Of a stretch of DNA of 64,000 nt, positions 34,738 to 45,719 are shown in pieces (within the stretch, counting starts at the first letter, position 1; each line of letters starts with the position of its first letter). The position numbers and the translations under genes are program-made. The stretch is taken from positions 62,001 to 126,000 of the forward strand of contig JAOSKK010000001.1 in assembly GCA_027493615.1 (NCBI GenBank), given 5' to 3'. The notes under the pieces are model-generated. The model did not search any database, was not told the DNA's origin, and worked only from the letters and a program-made list of their open reading frames with translations. Source of the stretch: Verrucomicrobiota bacterium. Its GTDB lineage: Bacteria; Verrucomicrobiota; Verrucomicrobiia; Limisphaerales; J093.

Positions 34738-35829
34738 GTGAACATCCTGCTGGTCAAGTTGAGCGCGTTGGGCGACGTCATCCACACGTTGCCGGCCCTC
34801 ACCACCCTCCGACGCCACCAACCCCAGGCGCGTCTTACCTGGCTCGTCGAAGCGACCGCCCTCGACCTCATCGAAGGCCATCCCGCCCTGGACCGCATCC
34901 TGGTCTGGCGCCGACGCGAATGGACGCAGCGGGCGAAGTCGGGTCGTTGGCTCGGGGCGCTGGGCATGCTGCGGCGGTTTGTGCGGGAGTTGCGCGACAC
35001 GGAGTACGACCTGGTGATTGACTTCCAGGCGCTGCTGAAGAGCGCGGTCTGGGTGGCCCTCTCGCGGAGTCCGCGCAAGGCGGGCTACGGGCCCGGCCTG
35101 CGCCATGACGAGCGCAGCTACCTTTTCCTGAACGAACGCGTGTCGGTGGCGGATCCCAACGCCCATGCCATCGAACGTAACCTGCGCTTGCTCGAGGGAC
35201 TGGGATTCCCGCGGCTGCCGCTGCGCTACGACTTCCCGATCGGTCCGGCGAATGAAGCGGAAGCCGAAGCCCTGCTCCGCGAGTGCGGTGTCGAGCCTGG
35301 TCGCGCGTTCGTCGCCATCAACACCCTGACGCGGTGGCCGACGAAGAACTGGTATCCGGAGCGGTTCGCCGCGGTGGCCGACGGTCTGGAGGCACGCGGG
35401 CTGCCGGCCGTGTTCACCGGCGCACCGGGTGACCGCGCGGGGATCGACGCCGTGGCGGCGGCGCTGCGTTCTCCGGTGCGACGCGTGGATGGCCGGACCT
35501 CCCTGAAGACCCTGGCGGCCGTGTTTCGCCGGGCGCGGGTGGTGCTCTCGACCGATACGGGGCCGATGCACCTGGCGGTGGCGTTGGGGACGCCGGTGGT
35601 GGCGTTGTTTGGCCCGACGTCGCCCGGCTACACGGGGCCTTACGGCGAAGAACACCTCGTGTTGCGCAGCGGGGTTCCTTGCAGTCCGTGCTACCGGAGG
35701 GTCTGCCGGACGACGCAGGTTGAACCGCACGGCTGCATGCTGCGGATCGAGCCGGGGGAAGTCGTCGAGGCGGTGTGGCGACAGGCGGCGCGAGCGCGGT
35801 TCGATCGGGAAGGGACGGCCCGGGAATGA
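34738..35829 (+). CDS. Glycosyltransferase family 9 (heptosyltransferase-like)
   Basis: 363 aa starting with GTG 34738 (VNILLVKLSALGDVIHTLPAL is the exact GT9 N-terminus). GT-B fold: the N-terminal half, then INTLTRWPTKNWYPERFAAV, VFTGAPGDRAGI, and the sugar-nucleotide site STDTGPMHLAVALGTPVVALFGPTSP. It adds heptose or a related sugar to the lipopolysaccharide core at the inner membrane. It overlaps the next gene by ATGA and forms an operon with waaA. Confidence 0.9.
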   Translation: MNILLVKLSALGDVIHTLPALTTLRRHQPQARLTWLVEATALDLIEGHPALDRILVWRRREWTQRAKSGRWLGALGMLRRFVRELRDTEYDLVIDFQALLKSAVWVALSRSPRKAGYGPGLRHDERSYLFLNERVSVADPNAHAIERNLRLLEGLGFPRLPLRYDFPIGPANEAEAEALLRECGVEPGRAFVAINTLTRWPTKNWYPERFAAVADGLEARGLPAVFTGAPGDRAGIDAVAAALRSPVRRVDGRTSLKTLAAVFRRARVVLSTDTGPMHLAVALGTPVVALFGPTSPGYTGPYGEEHLVLRSGVPCSPCYRRVCRTTQVEPHGCMLRIEPGEVVEAVWRQAARARFDREGTARE

Positions 35830-36113
35830 AGACTCCTCGCGGTTGGGCGTTCCGGTGGGTCCAGGTTGGCGGGGGAGCCGTCCTGTTGTTGCTCGTGCTC
35901 GTCGTCGGGTATGCGGGCCTGTTGCTGGACTGGCAGGCAAGGCCCTCCTGCCACAAACAGGTGTACCTTTCGCTGCTGCAGTGGCAGGAAGACCACCACA
36001 CCTCGGCGTTCCCGACGCTCGATTTCCTACGCACCCAACAGCGTCCGGACTGGGAGACGGCGGTTGCGGAGCACCAGCGCATTATCGACTCTCTGAATCG
36101 TCATGGACACTGA
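35826..36113 (+). CDS. Small single-pass membrane protein between GT9 and waaA
   Basis: 95 aa from ATG 35826, overlapping both neighbours (4 bp and 11 bp). One TM segment (GAVLLLLVLVVGYAGLLL), then a soluble tail DWQARPSCHKQVYLSLLQWQ that looks like the H-x-x-Y-x-SLLQW pattern of pseudopilin-derived proteins. No family recognised. Its coupling suggests a role in LPS core assembly, by context only. Confidence 0.68.
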   Translation: MKTPRGWAFRWVQVGGGAVLLLLVLVVGYAGLLLDWQARPSCHKQVYLSLLQWQEDHHTSAFPTLDFLRTQQRPDWETAVAEHQRIIDSLNRHGH

Positions 36114-37422
36114 GGGTCGGCTACGCCTGACATCGCGGTTGGCGCTGGCAGTCTACGGGGGCTTGGCCCACCTGCTCCTGCCGCCCGCGTTGCTGCTCGC
36201 GGCTCCCTTCCTCAGCTTCAGCCGGAAGCGGCGGAAGACGCTGTTCCCGCGGCTCGGGTTCCAGGCGTATCCCGTGTTCAAGCCCGGGACGCCCGCGCCG
36301 GCCTGGGTCCACGCCCTGTCGGTGGGCGAACTGCTGTCCGCCGTGCCGTTCCTTGAAGCGTTGAAAAGCCGGCTGGGCGCGCGGCCGCTGGTGGTGTCGG
36401 TTTCGACGCTGACCGCGCGGGAACTGGCGGAGGTGCGGCTGCGCGGGGTGGCGGATGCCCTGCTCTACTTCCCCTACGACACGGCGCTGGCGTACCGCCG
36501 GTGTCTCCGCCGGATCCAGCCCGCGGTGTTTGTGCTGATCGAAACCGATCTCTGGCCCGGTTATCTGCGGCACTTCCGGCGGTCCGGCGTGCCCTGCTGG
36601 CTGTTGAACGGACGGCTGTCGCCAGACTCGTATCGGCGGTACCGGCGGGGGTGGGCGCTGTTCGGTCCGGCCTTCGCATGTTTTGAGCGCATCCACGGCC
36701 AGTCCGACGGGGAGAATGAGCGGTTTGCCGCCCTGGGCGTGGCCCGGCACCAACTGGGCGAACCGGGCAACCTGAAGTTCGACGCGTGCGGCACCCCGCC
36801 GACGCGGGAGGCCGTGACGGCGCTGCGGGCGGAACTCGGTTACGGATCCGGCGACCGCATCATGCTGGCCGGCAGCACGCATCCCGGCGAAGAGGCGATC
36901 GTGCGCACGGTGTTTCTTCACCTCCGAACGGAAATACCCGGACTGAGATTGATCCTCGTGCCTCGCCATCCGCATCGCGCCGAGGAAGTCCGCACGCTGT
37001 GGGCGGGAGATGGTCTGCGGTCGGGGCTGCTCAGCGCTCCGGCAGGGACCGCACCGGACGTTCTGATCGTAGATCGGCTCGGCTACCTGAACCGCCTCTA
37101 CAGCCTGAGTGAAGTCGCGGTCGTGGGCGGCAGTTTCGTGCCCAAGGGTGGCCAGAACCCGATTGAGCCCGCCGCCGCCGGCAAGCCCGTGTTGTTTGGG
37201 CCGGACATGTCCGACTTTCCGGATGTCGCGCGCGAACTGCTCGAGCGGGAGGCGGCCTTCCAGGTGAAGGACGCGGTCGAGCTGGAGGCACGATGTCGCC
37301 TCTTGCTCGCGAACGTCGAGGCGGCGAGCGCGATGGGTGCACGCGGTCAGGCGCTGGTGGACGAGCGACGGGGTGCCACGCGACGCATCACGGACGCTCT
37401 GATTCAGCGCCTATGCAGGTGA
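36103..37422 (+). CDS. waaA: 3-deoxy-D-manno-octulosonic acid (Kdo) transferase
   Basis: 439 aa, intact. GT30 family: N-terminal membrane anchor (LLPPALLLAAPFLSF), the catalytic Glu in WVHALSVGELLSAVPF, FPYDTALAYRRCL, ETDLWPGYL, LNGRLS, and the C-terminal VVGGSFVPKGGQNPIEPAAAGKPVLFGPDMSDF. It transfers Kdo from CMP-Kdo to lipid IVA, so the organism makes lipid A. Last gene of the GT9 operon. Confidence 0.93.
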   Translation: MDTEGRLRLTSRLALAVYGGLAHLLLPPALLLAAPFLSFSRKRRKTLFPRLGFQAYPVFKPGTPAPAWVHALSVGELLSAVPFLEALKSRLGARPLVVSVSTLTARELAEVRLRGVADALLYFPYDTALAYRRCLRRIQPAVFVLIETDLWPGYLRHFRRSGVPCWLLNGRLSPDSYRRYRRGWALFGPAFACFERIHGQSDGENERFAALGVARHQLGEPGNLKFDACGTPPTREAVTALRAELGYGSGDRIMLAGSTHPGEEAIVRTVFLHLRTEIPGLRLILVPRHPHRAEEVRTLWAGDGLRSGLLSAPAGTAPDVLIVDRLGYLNRLYSLSEVAVVGGSFVPKGGQNPIEPAAAGKPVLFGPDMSDFPDVARELLEREAAFQVKDAVELEARCRLLLANVEAASAMGARGQALVDERRGATRRITDALIQRLCR

Positions 37423-37818
37423 ACGGGGTGGCCCGCTAAAGACGCGAACCGACGCCAACGGGGGAAGACTCACAAAGCCGTGTGCGAAACCTGGGCAGCG
37501 ATCCTCCGCCGCGGCTCCTTCGGCTCCTTCTTACTCTTGCTCTTGCTCTTGTTGGTACCGCTAATCCGGCCCCGCACGGACCCGCTCCAGATCGCCGGAC
37601 CGCTGTCACGACTCTGAGGCGGCGCACGGCTCTGCCTCTGAGTGTGCGGTTGGTTTGGACGTTCGGGTGGCCAAGGGACGATTCACGACTGATCAGGAGG
37701 AGGAGCAAGAGCAAGAGCAAGAGCAGGAGCGGGAGCAGGGACCATGTTCGGCGAGAGGGAGAGCGGAGAGCTACTTTTCGCGTCGGTTCGCGCCTTTTCG
37801 CGGGCAGGCTTCCGGTGC
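37423..37818. other. Convergent intergenic region with inverted hexanucleotide tracts
   Basis: 396 bp. TCTTGCTCTTGCTCTTG at about 37533-37550 and GAGCAAGAGCAAGAGCAAGA at about 37702-37730 are reverse-complement tracts of the same hexamer, about 160 bp apart, which could form a stem between the two converging genes. No supported ORF. Confidence 0.65.
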
Positions 37819-39185
37819 CTATCCAGCGCCTTGCTCGGCCCGGACGTCGTAGCAGTGCAACTGGTCGTGGTAGCGGAGGTAGAGTCGGCCCTGGTGGATC
37901 ACGGGATGCGCCCAGGCATCGTTCACCCGCTCCCCGACCAGCCGGAAGCGGCTCACGATTTCCATCCCGGTCGGGTGGCGTCGCACCAGCGTCATCTCGC
38001 CTTCCTGACTCAACCAGTAGAACTGTGCGTCGGCATAGAGCAGCGGTCCCATCGCCAGGTCCGGCAACTCGTGTCGCACCTCACCCGTTCGTGCCTCGAT
38101 GGCGGCCCACCCTTTACGGCTGCGGTACCAGGAGCCGAACAACAACCCATCCACGTGCACCACACCGCCCTGACCGCTGTCCAATGGCGTCACCCATGCG
38201 CGTTCGACCGTGATCCCTTCCGGGCCGCCCTGCACCCGAAAGCACCGGCCGCCCCCGCATCGGGTGCGGTCACAAAGACCCCGTCTCCCACGAGCACGGG
38301 GGTGGCCGCGATGACGGAGAAACGCGTTGGAAACGGCTGGGACCACAACAGCTCTCCCGTGTCCGCGTCCACGCCGAACACGTGACGGAGGGAGCAGTTG
38401 ACGAGCTGTCGTCGCCCGGCCAACTGCGCCAGAATGGGCGACGTGTAACTCCCGCTGTCGGCCTCACCCGCCGGCGTGGCCACACGTTCATGGGCGGCCG
38501 TCCTGGCCTCGCCCAAGCGCAGGGGAGGACTCGACCACACCATCTGACCAGAGCGGACGTCAAACGCCGCCATCAAGGCGCGGCTCCCACCCACGGTTGC
38601 GATGACCCGGTCGCCATCCACCAACAACGACTCGCTCAACCCCCAGGTGATGTTCCGGCCGTCGAACTGGTCGAGCGTCTCCACAGCCCACAACTCACGC
38701 CCGGTGTCGGGGTCCAGCGCCGCGACCCGACCGTGCGCATTCTTGTGGAACAGCCGGCCCCCGGCATAGGTGCAACTGCTGCGCGAGCCGGGGTATTGCC
38801 CGCGCCAGGCCAGGCCATTGGTGGCGCGCCAGAGTTCGCGGCCCGCCAGGTCCAGCGCGATGATCTCCAGGCGTTCCTCGAAGTCCCCGGTGAGGTACAG
38901 CCGGTCACCCACGACGATGGGGGCCGAATAACCCCGGCCCATCCCCTCCGCGGTCCACAGCCGCGGCGGCCCGCCCTCCGGCCAGCTCGGCCGCAAACCC
39001 TGCTCGTCACAGATGCCGTCCCGCCGCGGTCCCCGCCACTGCGCCCAACCCGGCTCGGGCGAGGCGATCAGTCCAGGCTCGGCGGCATGGCCGGCTGGCT
39101 GCCATGGGCTCCCCGCAGCGACGCTTACAGCCAAGGCCACGAACCCGGCCCGGAGGCCGGCCGTGTGGAACAAGTGCGGTTGCAC
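37819..39185 (-). CDS. PQQ-like beta-propeller protein, exported (one frameshift)
   Basis: 455 aa when repaired, starting with GTG 39185. Signal peptide (GFVALAVSVAAGSPWQPAGHAAE), then WAQWRGPRRDGICDEQGLRPSWPEGGPP, the fixed opening of the PQQ-binding-like propellers common in Planctomycetes and Verrucomicrobia, and blades such as LYLTGDFEERLEIIALDLAG. One G is missing in 38251-38256 (GAAGAF for GGGRCFRV). Distinct from the propeller gene at 3.8 kb. Likely periplasmic; role unknown. Confidence 0.84.
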
Positions 39186-39401
39186 GCGCAGAGAGTTCTC
39201 CGGGAGACCCCAACCGTCAAATGAAGGTCCCGAATCTGACGTCGCTGGCCACGGAGCCCGCCGGTTGCGGCGTTGACATCCTCCGTCGCGTGACGGGGAG
39301 CGCGCAGCCTGGAGAATTCCTGCGTCCTTTTCCCCGGATGTTCGTCTTCATGGTCGAACCGGGGCCCCACAGGGCCACCGGTGAAAGACAGCGACACAAG
39401 A

Positions 39402-40247
39402 ATGACGATGAACACAATGACGACGAACCCAACTGCATGGGAACAGGACACGATCAAGAGCGCTGTGCGCCAACGCTACGGTCAGGTCGCCACCAACGCA
39501 GCTTCCGGCTGCGGCTGCGCGCCCTCCTGCTGCGGCACCGACACGGCCACGGGCACCGCCGCCACCAGCCCTGCGGCGCTCGCGCAACGACTGGGCTACA
39601 GCCCCAGCGACACCACGGCTGCCCCCGACGGGTCGAACCTCGGCCTGGGCTGCGGCAATCCCGTCGGACTCGCCTCACTGAAGCCGGGCCAGACGGTGTT
39701 GGACCTTGGCAGCGGGGCCGGGTTCGACGCGTTCCTCGCGGCGAAGGCCGTCGGTCCGACCGGCCGGGTCATCGGCGTGGACATGACTCCTGAGATGATC
39801 AGCAAGGCCCGCGCCCATCAGGCAAAGGGCGACTACGCCCACGTCGAGTTCCGGCTCGGCGAGATCGAGAGTCTCCCGGTGGCGGATGGCACGGTGGACG
39901 TCATCCTCTCGAACTGTGTCATCAACCTCTCCCCCGACAAGGGACGGGTGTTCCGCGAAGCGTTTCGCGTCCTCAAGCCGGGCGGACGCCTGGCGATCTC
40001 GGACATCGTCGCGCTGGCGCCGATCCCGGAGGTGCAGCGTGGGAACTGGGAGCTGTACACCGGTTGTGTGGCGGGCGCGGCCGAAGTAAGCGAGGTCAAG
40101 CGTTGGCTGGCCGAGGCCGGCTTTGAGGACATCCGGGTCGAGCCCAAGGCGCGCAGCCGGGCGGTCCTGCAGGAGTGGTTTCCCGGGCAGGGACTTGAGA
40201 ACGCCGTCGCCTCGGCCACTATTCAAGCGGTGAAGCCCGACCGATGA
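39402..40247 (+). CDS. arsM: Arsenite S-adenosylmethyltransferase
   Basis: 281 aa from ATG 39402 (a GTG at 39381 is also in frame). It methylates As(III) using SAM. N-terminal Cys-rich segment GCGCAPSCCG; the family motif LGLGCGNPVGLASLKPGQTVLDLGSGAGFDAFLAA gives both an arsenic-binding Cys and the SAM site; further conserved Cys residues are in LSNCVINLSPDK and YTGCVAGAAEV. Overlaps sigZ by ATGA. Divergent from the PQQ-like gene across a 216-bp gap. Confidence 0.92.
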   Translation: MTMNTMTTNPTAWEQDTIKSAVRQRYGQVATNAASGCGCAPSCCGTDTATGTAATSPAALAQRLGYSPSDTTAAPDGSNLGLGCGNPVGLASLKPGQTVLDLGSGAGFDAFLAAKAVGPTGRVIGVDMTPEMISKARAHQAKGDYAHVEFRLGEIESLPVADGTVDVILSNCVINLSPDKGRVFREAFRVLKPGGRLAISDIVALAPIPEVQRGNWELYTGCVAGAAEVSEVKRWLAEAGFEDIRVEPKARSRAVLQEWFPGQGLENAVASATIQAVKPDR

Positions 40248-40929
40248 CACCGTCTCTGGAGCAGATCTGGCAGGAGTTCTCCGAACCGCTGCGGCAGTTC
40301 CTCCTGAAACGCGTGTCCAACCCGGTTCTGGCGGAGGATCTCCTTCAGGAGGTCTTCCTCAAGGCCAGCGCCGGGTTGGCGCGGTTGACCCAAACCTCAC
40401 GGCTTCCGGGCTGGCTTTTCCGGATCGCCCGGAACGCGGTGATCGACCATTACCGCACCCGCAAGGAGACCGTTCCCATGCCAGACACGCTGGCTGCTCC
40501 CGAAGCAGCGCCCGAGTCCGGCGAGACCGAGGCGTTGCAAGCGGCGTTTCGGCGGATGATCCACAGCCTGCCAACGCCCTACCATGAGGCGATTTTGCGC
40601 ACCGAGTTCGAAGGGCTGACCCAGGCGCAGTACGCCGAGCAGATGGGCATTTCGTTGTCGGCGGCCAAGTCCCGCGTGCAACGGGGCGGGCGGAACTCAA
40701 GAAGCGGTTGCTGGAATGCTGCCGTTTCGAGTTCGACCGGCGCGGTCATGCCTTCGATTGCGAACCACGCCGCGCCGACACTTGTCCGGAGTGCGGGCCG
40801 GCCTCCGGGGTCTCGAAACCTGGCGGGCTCCAGCCGCCCCGCGGCCACATGATTGCCGGGAGGCGGGACAGGCCATGCATTTGCAAGCCGCGCCGCGACG
40901 GGTGGTTTGGGACGCCTGGCCCTGCCTGA
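40244..40929 (+). CDS. sigZ: RNA polymerase sigma factor SigZ (one frameshift)
   Basis: 228 aa when repaired. ECF-type sigma: region 2 (EPLRQFLLKRVSNPVLAEDLLQEVFLKA, LFRIARNAVIDHYR) and region 4 (SLPTPYHEAILRTEFEGLTQAQYAEQMGISLSAAKSRVQR). One G is missing at 40683-40686; after it the SigZ-specific tail LLECCRFEFDRRGHAFDCEP and a CPEC pair appear, possible metal or redox ligands. Coupled to arsM by a 4-bp overlap, an association I recall from other genomes. It may drive its own arsenic-response operon (inference). Confidence 0.87.
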
Positions 40930-41175
40930 AGCCATGAAGGGGTCGCCCCTGTGAGCGGACGTCCCCCAGATCCACCTATCCAGGTGCGTTCGCGCGGTTC
41001 CTGTGCCGGCGGGGTCGTGGCGGATCGAGGGTCGCGGCGCTGGGTGTCACGTGGTGAGCCCGGGGAATCCAGCAGACGCCCGGCTTCATGCTTAAGGGCT
41101 GACCCCGCCGTCGGGGGTGCTCCCCGGGAAATGCCTTGCCTGGGGCGGGCGGGGAGACCGTACATTCGCGGCACC

Positions 41176-44100
41176 ATGAAACGCCCTTGCAGACGCTTCA
41201 CCCGCCGGACTTCCAACGGCCTCCGGATGGCCCGGTCGCTCGGTCTGGCGCTGGCCGTTGTGAGCCCGGTGGCGATGGCCGCACCGGTCGAGGGTCGCAT
41301 CGACGCCCGGCTCATGCGCCAGGCGGACGTGTCTGACACGCAGATCGCATTCGTATATGCTGGCGACATCTGGGTGGCCCCCAAGTCCGGCGGCACGGCG
41401 GTCCGGCTGAGTTCGCCCCGCGGCGAGGAGTCCTTTCCGCGCTTTTCGCCCGACGGCACCCAGATCGCCTTTAGTGGGAACTACGACGGCAACCTGGACC
41501 TCTACGTCATGCCGGCCACGGGCGGGTTGCCGAAACGCCTCACCTACCACGGCGCGCCCGATCGCCTGCTCGACTGGTATCCGGACGGGCAATCCCTGCT
41601 CATCGCCACGTCCCGAACGAGTGAGAAGGACCGGTTCAACCAGCTCTACCGTGTGCCGCTGGCCGGTGGGTTGCCCGAGAAACTGCCCATGCCCTACGGC
41701 GAATTCGGCAGCTTGTCGCCAGACGGCCGTTTCCTGGCCTACACGCCCATCAGCATCGATTTCCCGCACGTGGAAGCGGTACCGGGGCGGCATGACCCCC
41801 GACATCTGGATCTTCGATCTTCTCCAGGGCAAGGCCGAGAACATCACCCGGAACGACAGCGACGACGCACAGCCGCTGTGGCACGGCGAGACGATCTATT
41901 TCCTGTCCGATCGCGACGACCACAAACGGGCGAACCTCTGGGCTTACCACGTGGGCACCAAGGCCACGCGCCAGCTCACGTTCTTCAAGGATTTCGACGT
42001 GCGTTTCCCGGGGATCGGCCCCAGGGAACTGGTCCTCGAGAACGGGGGGCGGCTCTACCTCCTTGACCTCGCCACCGAGCAGTTGCGCGAGGTGGACATC
42101 CGCGTCGTGACGGACCGGGCCACGCTCAAGCCCCGCGTGGAAAACGTCGCCAGCCTGATCCGGGGCGCCTCGCTCTCCCCCACCGGCAAGCGCGTCGTGT
42201 TCGAGGCGCGCGGCGATTTGTTCAGCGTTCCCGCCGAGCATGGGGTGGTCCGCCCACTGACGCGCACGTCGGGCATAGCCGAGCGTAGCCCGTCCTGGTC
42301 ACCGGACGGCCGCTGGATCGCCTTCTTCAGCGACCGATCGGGCGAGTACGAGCTGACGCTGTGTGCCGCGGACGGGACGGGTGAGGAACGCCGCCTGACG
42401 GCGCTGGGCCCGGGGTACCGCTACGCGCCCGTCTGGTCGCCCGACAGCCGGCAAGTGGTGTTCATCGACCAGGCGATGAAGATCTGGTTGCATGACGTGG
42501 AGCACGCCGAGACGCGGTTCATCGACCAGATGCTCTGGCAATACCACGGCGGGCTTTCGGGGTTCCGATTCAGTTGGTCGGCGGACAGCCGCTGGCTGGC
42601 CTATGCCGGCGACCTGGATCACCGGCAGTCGGCGATTGTCCTGTACGACACACGCGAGCAGGCGCGCCACCAGGTGACGTCGGGCTTCTACGACGATTCC
42701 TGGCCGGTGTTTGATCCGGACGGCAAGTACCTCTACTACCGCACGGGCCGCCATTTCGCCCCGGTGTACAGCGACCTGGACAACACCTGGATCTACGCCA
42801 ACACCACGCAGCTTGTGGCCGTGCCGCTGCGCCGGGACGTCGCCTCCCCGCTCGCGCCCCGGAACGACGAGGAACCCGTCAAGGACAGGGCCAAGTCCGA
42901 ACCTGGGGACAAGGACAAGGAAAAGGAGAAGGACGAAAAGAAGGATCAGGATGGCGGGAAGTCGAAGGAAGGAGACGAACCCGCGAAGGACACCGGTGCC
43001 GGGAAGAAGGTCAAGGCCGTCGAGATTGACCTCGCCGAGTTCGAGCGTCGCGCCGTGATCCTGCCGGCGGCGGCGGGGCGATATGCGGAGCTGGAGGCCG
43101 TCAGCGGCAAGTTGCTGTACCGACGGCTCCCGCGCACCGGGTCGGCGGACGAAAGCGCCACGCTGTTGTACTGGGACCTCGAGAAGCGCGAGGAGAAGAC
43201 GGTGTTGAGCGGCGTGGACAGCGTCGAGCTGTCGGCCGACCGGCAGAAGCTGCTGGTCCGGAAAGGGCGGGACTATGCGATCATCGAGCCGAAGGAAGGT
43301 CAGAAGATGGACAAGAAGCTGGCCACGGGGGGGCTGGAGAGCGCGGTGGATCCGGTGGCCGAGTGGCGGCAGTTGTTCACGGATGCGTGGCGGTTCCAGC
43401 GTGATTACTTCTATGATCCGGGCCTGCACGGCGTGGACTGGCCCGGGTTGCGCGAGCGCTACGGCCGGCTGCTCGAGGACGCCGTGACGCGTTGGGACGT
43501 GAATTACCTGATCGGCGAGTTGATCGGCGAGTTGAACGCTTCCCACACCTACCGGTCCGGAGGCGACCTGGAATCGGCTCCGTCGCGCGGGGGTGGGCTA
43601 TCTCGGCGTCGACTTTGCCCTGGACCAGGGCGCGTACCGGATCCAGCGCATCCTCGAACCGGCGGCCTGGGATCTGGACGTGCGCTCGCCGCTGCGGGCG
43701 CCGGGGGTGGACGTGAAGGTGGGCGACTACGTGCTGGCGGTGAATGGCGTGCCGGTCGACACGGCCGAGGAACCCTGGGCGGCCTTCCAGGGTCTGGCCA
43801 ACCAGCCCGTCTTTCTCAAGGTCAACAGCCAGCCCAACCTCGAGGGCGCGCGGGAGGTGCTGGTGCAGACCCTCGAGAGCGAGGCCCGGCTGCGGCATCT
43901 CGACTGGATCGAGGCCAAACGCCGACGGGTGGACGAGGCCTCGGGCGGGCGCGTCGGCTACGTCTATGTGCCGGACACGGGCCAGGGCGGACAGAACGAG
44001 CTGGTGCGGCGGTTCCGAGGTCAGGTGACCAAGGACGGCCTGATCATTGACGAACGGTTCAACAGCGGCGGGCAGATTCCCGACCGCTTCGTCGAGCTGC

Positions 44101-44557
44101 TCAACCGCCCGCTCATCAACTACTGGGGGTGCGCGACGGCCGCGACTGGCCCTGGCCGCCGGCGGCGCATTTCGGGCCGAAGGCGATGCTGATCAACGGC
44201 TGGAGCGGCTCGGGCGGCGACGCCTTCCCGTACTACTTCAAGCACGCGAAACTGGGGCCGCTGATCGGGACACGCACCTGGGGCGGGCTCATCGGGATGA
44301 CCGGCGTGCCGGCGCTGATCGACGGCGGTTCGGTCACCGTCCCCACCTTCGGCATCTACAGCCCGCAAGGCGAATGGATCATCGAAGGGTACGGGGTGGA
44401 CCCGGACATCGAGGTGGTGGACGACCCGGCCCGGATGGCGCGGGGCGAAGATCCCCAACTCGACACGGCCGTCCGCCAGGTGCTCCAGGCCCTCGAGACC
44501 CGGCCGCCGCCCACGCCGCGGAAGCCGCGCTACCCGGACCGTTCCGGCACGTGGTGA
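41176..44557 (+). CDS. Tricorn-like S41 protease with beta-propeller domains (three indels)
   Basis: About 1126 aa when repaired, exported (signal ...LGLALAVVSPVAMAAP). Two WD40/TolB-like propellers (LSSPRGEESFPRFSPDGTQIAF ... SPSWSPDGRWIAFFSDRSG), a Lys/Asp/Glu linker (about residues 570-610), then the tricorn core, PDZ domain (GVDVKVGDYVLAVNGVPVD) and S41 catalytic region: His in ELNASHTYR, Ser in GWSGSGGDAFPYYF, Glu in QGEWIIEGYGVDPD. It degrades peptides, probably in the periplasm. Breaks: near 41769, extra G at 43589-43593, missing G at 44125-44129. Confidence 0.9.
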
Positions 44558-44578
44558 GGAACCCGTTTTGGCGCGCCT

Positions 44579-45507
44579 ATGCGGGTGGCAGTGACCGGTG
44601 CGTTTGGCTACTCGGGGCGGTACATCGCCGCACGCCTGCTCGAGGCGGGCCATGACGTCCTGACGCTGACCCATTCACCGGGCCGCGCGAACCCTTTCGG
44701 TGACCGGGTCCGGGCGTTCCCATTCCATTTCGAGGCGCCGGCCAGACTGCGGAGACGCTGCGCGGGACCGACGCGCTCATCAACACGTACTGGGTGCGGT
44801 TTGACCACCGGCTCTTCAACCACGCGGAGGCGGTAGCCAACACGCGGACGCTGTTCGCCGCGGCGCGCGACGCCGGGGTGCGGCGGGTGGTGCATGTGAG
44901 CATCACCAACCCCGACGCCGCGTCCGATCTGCCGTACTTCCGGGGCAAGGCCGAACTCGAGCACGAGCTGCGGGGGCTGGGCATGTCGTACTGCATCCTG
45001 CGGCCCACGGTGCTGTTCGGGAAAGAGGATGTGCTGATCAACAACATCGCGTGGTCGCTCCGGCATCTGCCGGTGGTGGGGTTGTTCGGCGCCGGGGATT
45101 ACCGGCTGCAGCCCATCTATGTGGATGACCTTGCCCGGGTGGCGGCCGAGCAGGTGGGCGGAGAGGAGGACCAGGTCCTGGAGGCAATTGGACCGGAGAC
45201 CTTCACCTATCGCGAGCTGGTGACGCGGGTGGGCGAGGCGATTGGCGTACGGCGACCGCTCGTGGCGCTGCCGCCGGTGCTGGCTTATTTGGGCTGCCGG
45301 GTGATTGGTTGGTGGTTCCGCGATGTTGTCATCACCCGCGAGGAGATTCGCGGCCTGATGGAGGGGCGTCTTTACGTCAACGCTCCGCCGCTCGGGACCA
45401 CGCGGCTGACGGAGTGGCTCGCGCGGCACCGTGGGACCTTGGGAAGGCACTACACCAGCGAGCTGGCACGGCGGCTGGATCGGGTGTCGGCCTATCGCTC
45501 GAACTGA
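44579..45507 (+). CDS. NAD(P)-binding SDR/NmrA-type epimerase (one frameshift)
   Basis: 309 aa when repaired. ATG 44579 opens the Rossmann motif VAVTGAFGYSGRYIAARLL (G-x-x-G-x-x-G). Later: INTYWVRFDH, VRRVVHVSITNPD, YCILRPTVLFGKED, YVDDLARVAAEQV and ETFTYRELV, as in atypical extended SDR proteins (complex I NDUFA9-like). One G is missing near 44747. The partner substrate is unknown. Starts 21 bp after the tricorn gene. Confidence 0.84.
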
Positions 45508-45551
45508 AGGTCGGCCGACGATCCCATCCCCCGCTGGAAGCCGCGACGGAT

Positions 45552-45640
45552 TGTAGGCGCCGACGTGAGGAGGCGTTGGAGGCCAAGGGCAATACCCGAC
45601 GCCTCCTCACGTCGGCGCCTACCTCACGTCGGGCGCCTAC
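45552..45640. repeat. 24-bp palindromic-cluster repeat, locus C
   Basis: One direct copy (45552-45575) and two inverted copies (45600-45622 and 45623-45640, the second imperfect). Direct and inverted copies enclose a 24-bp spacer and can form a long hairpin. Confidence 0.87.
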
Positions 45641-45719
45641 GGCCGGGCATTCGGGGCCTGCCTGGCCCGTGGCTTCACAACGCTCGCCAAACCCGGGACA
45701 GCCGTCTATTCTGGCACGC

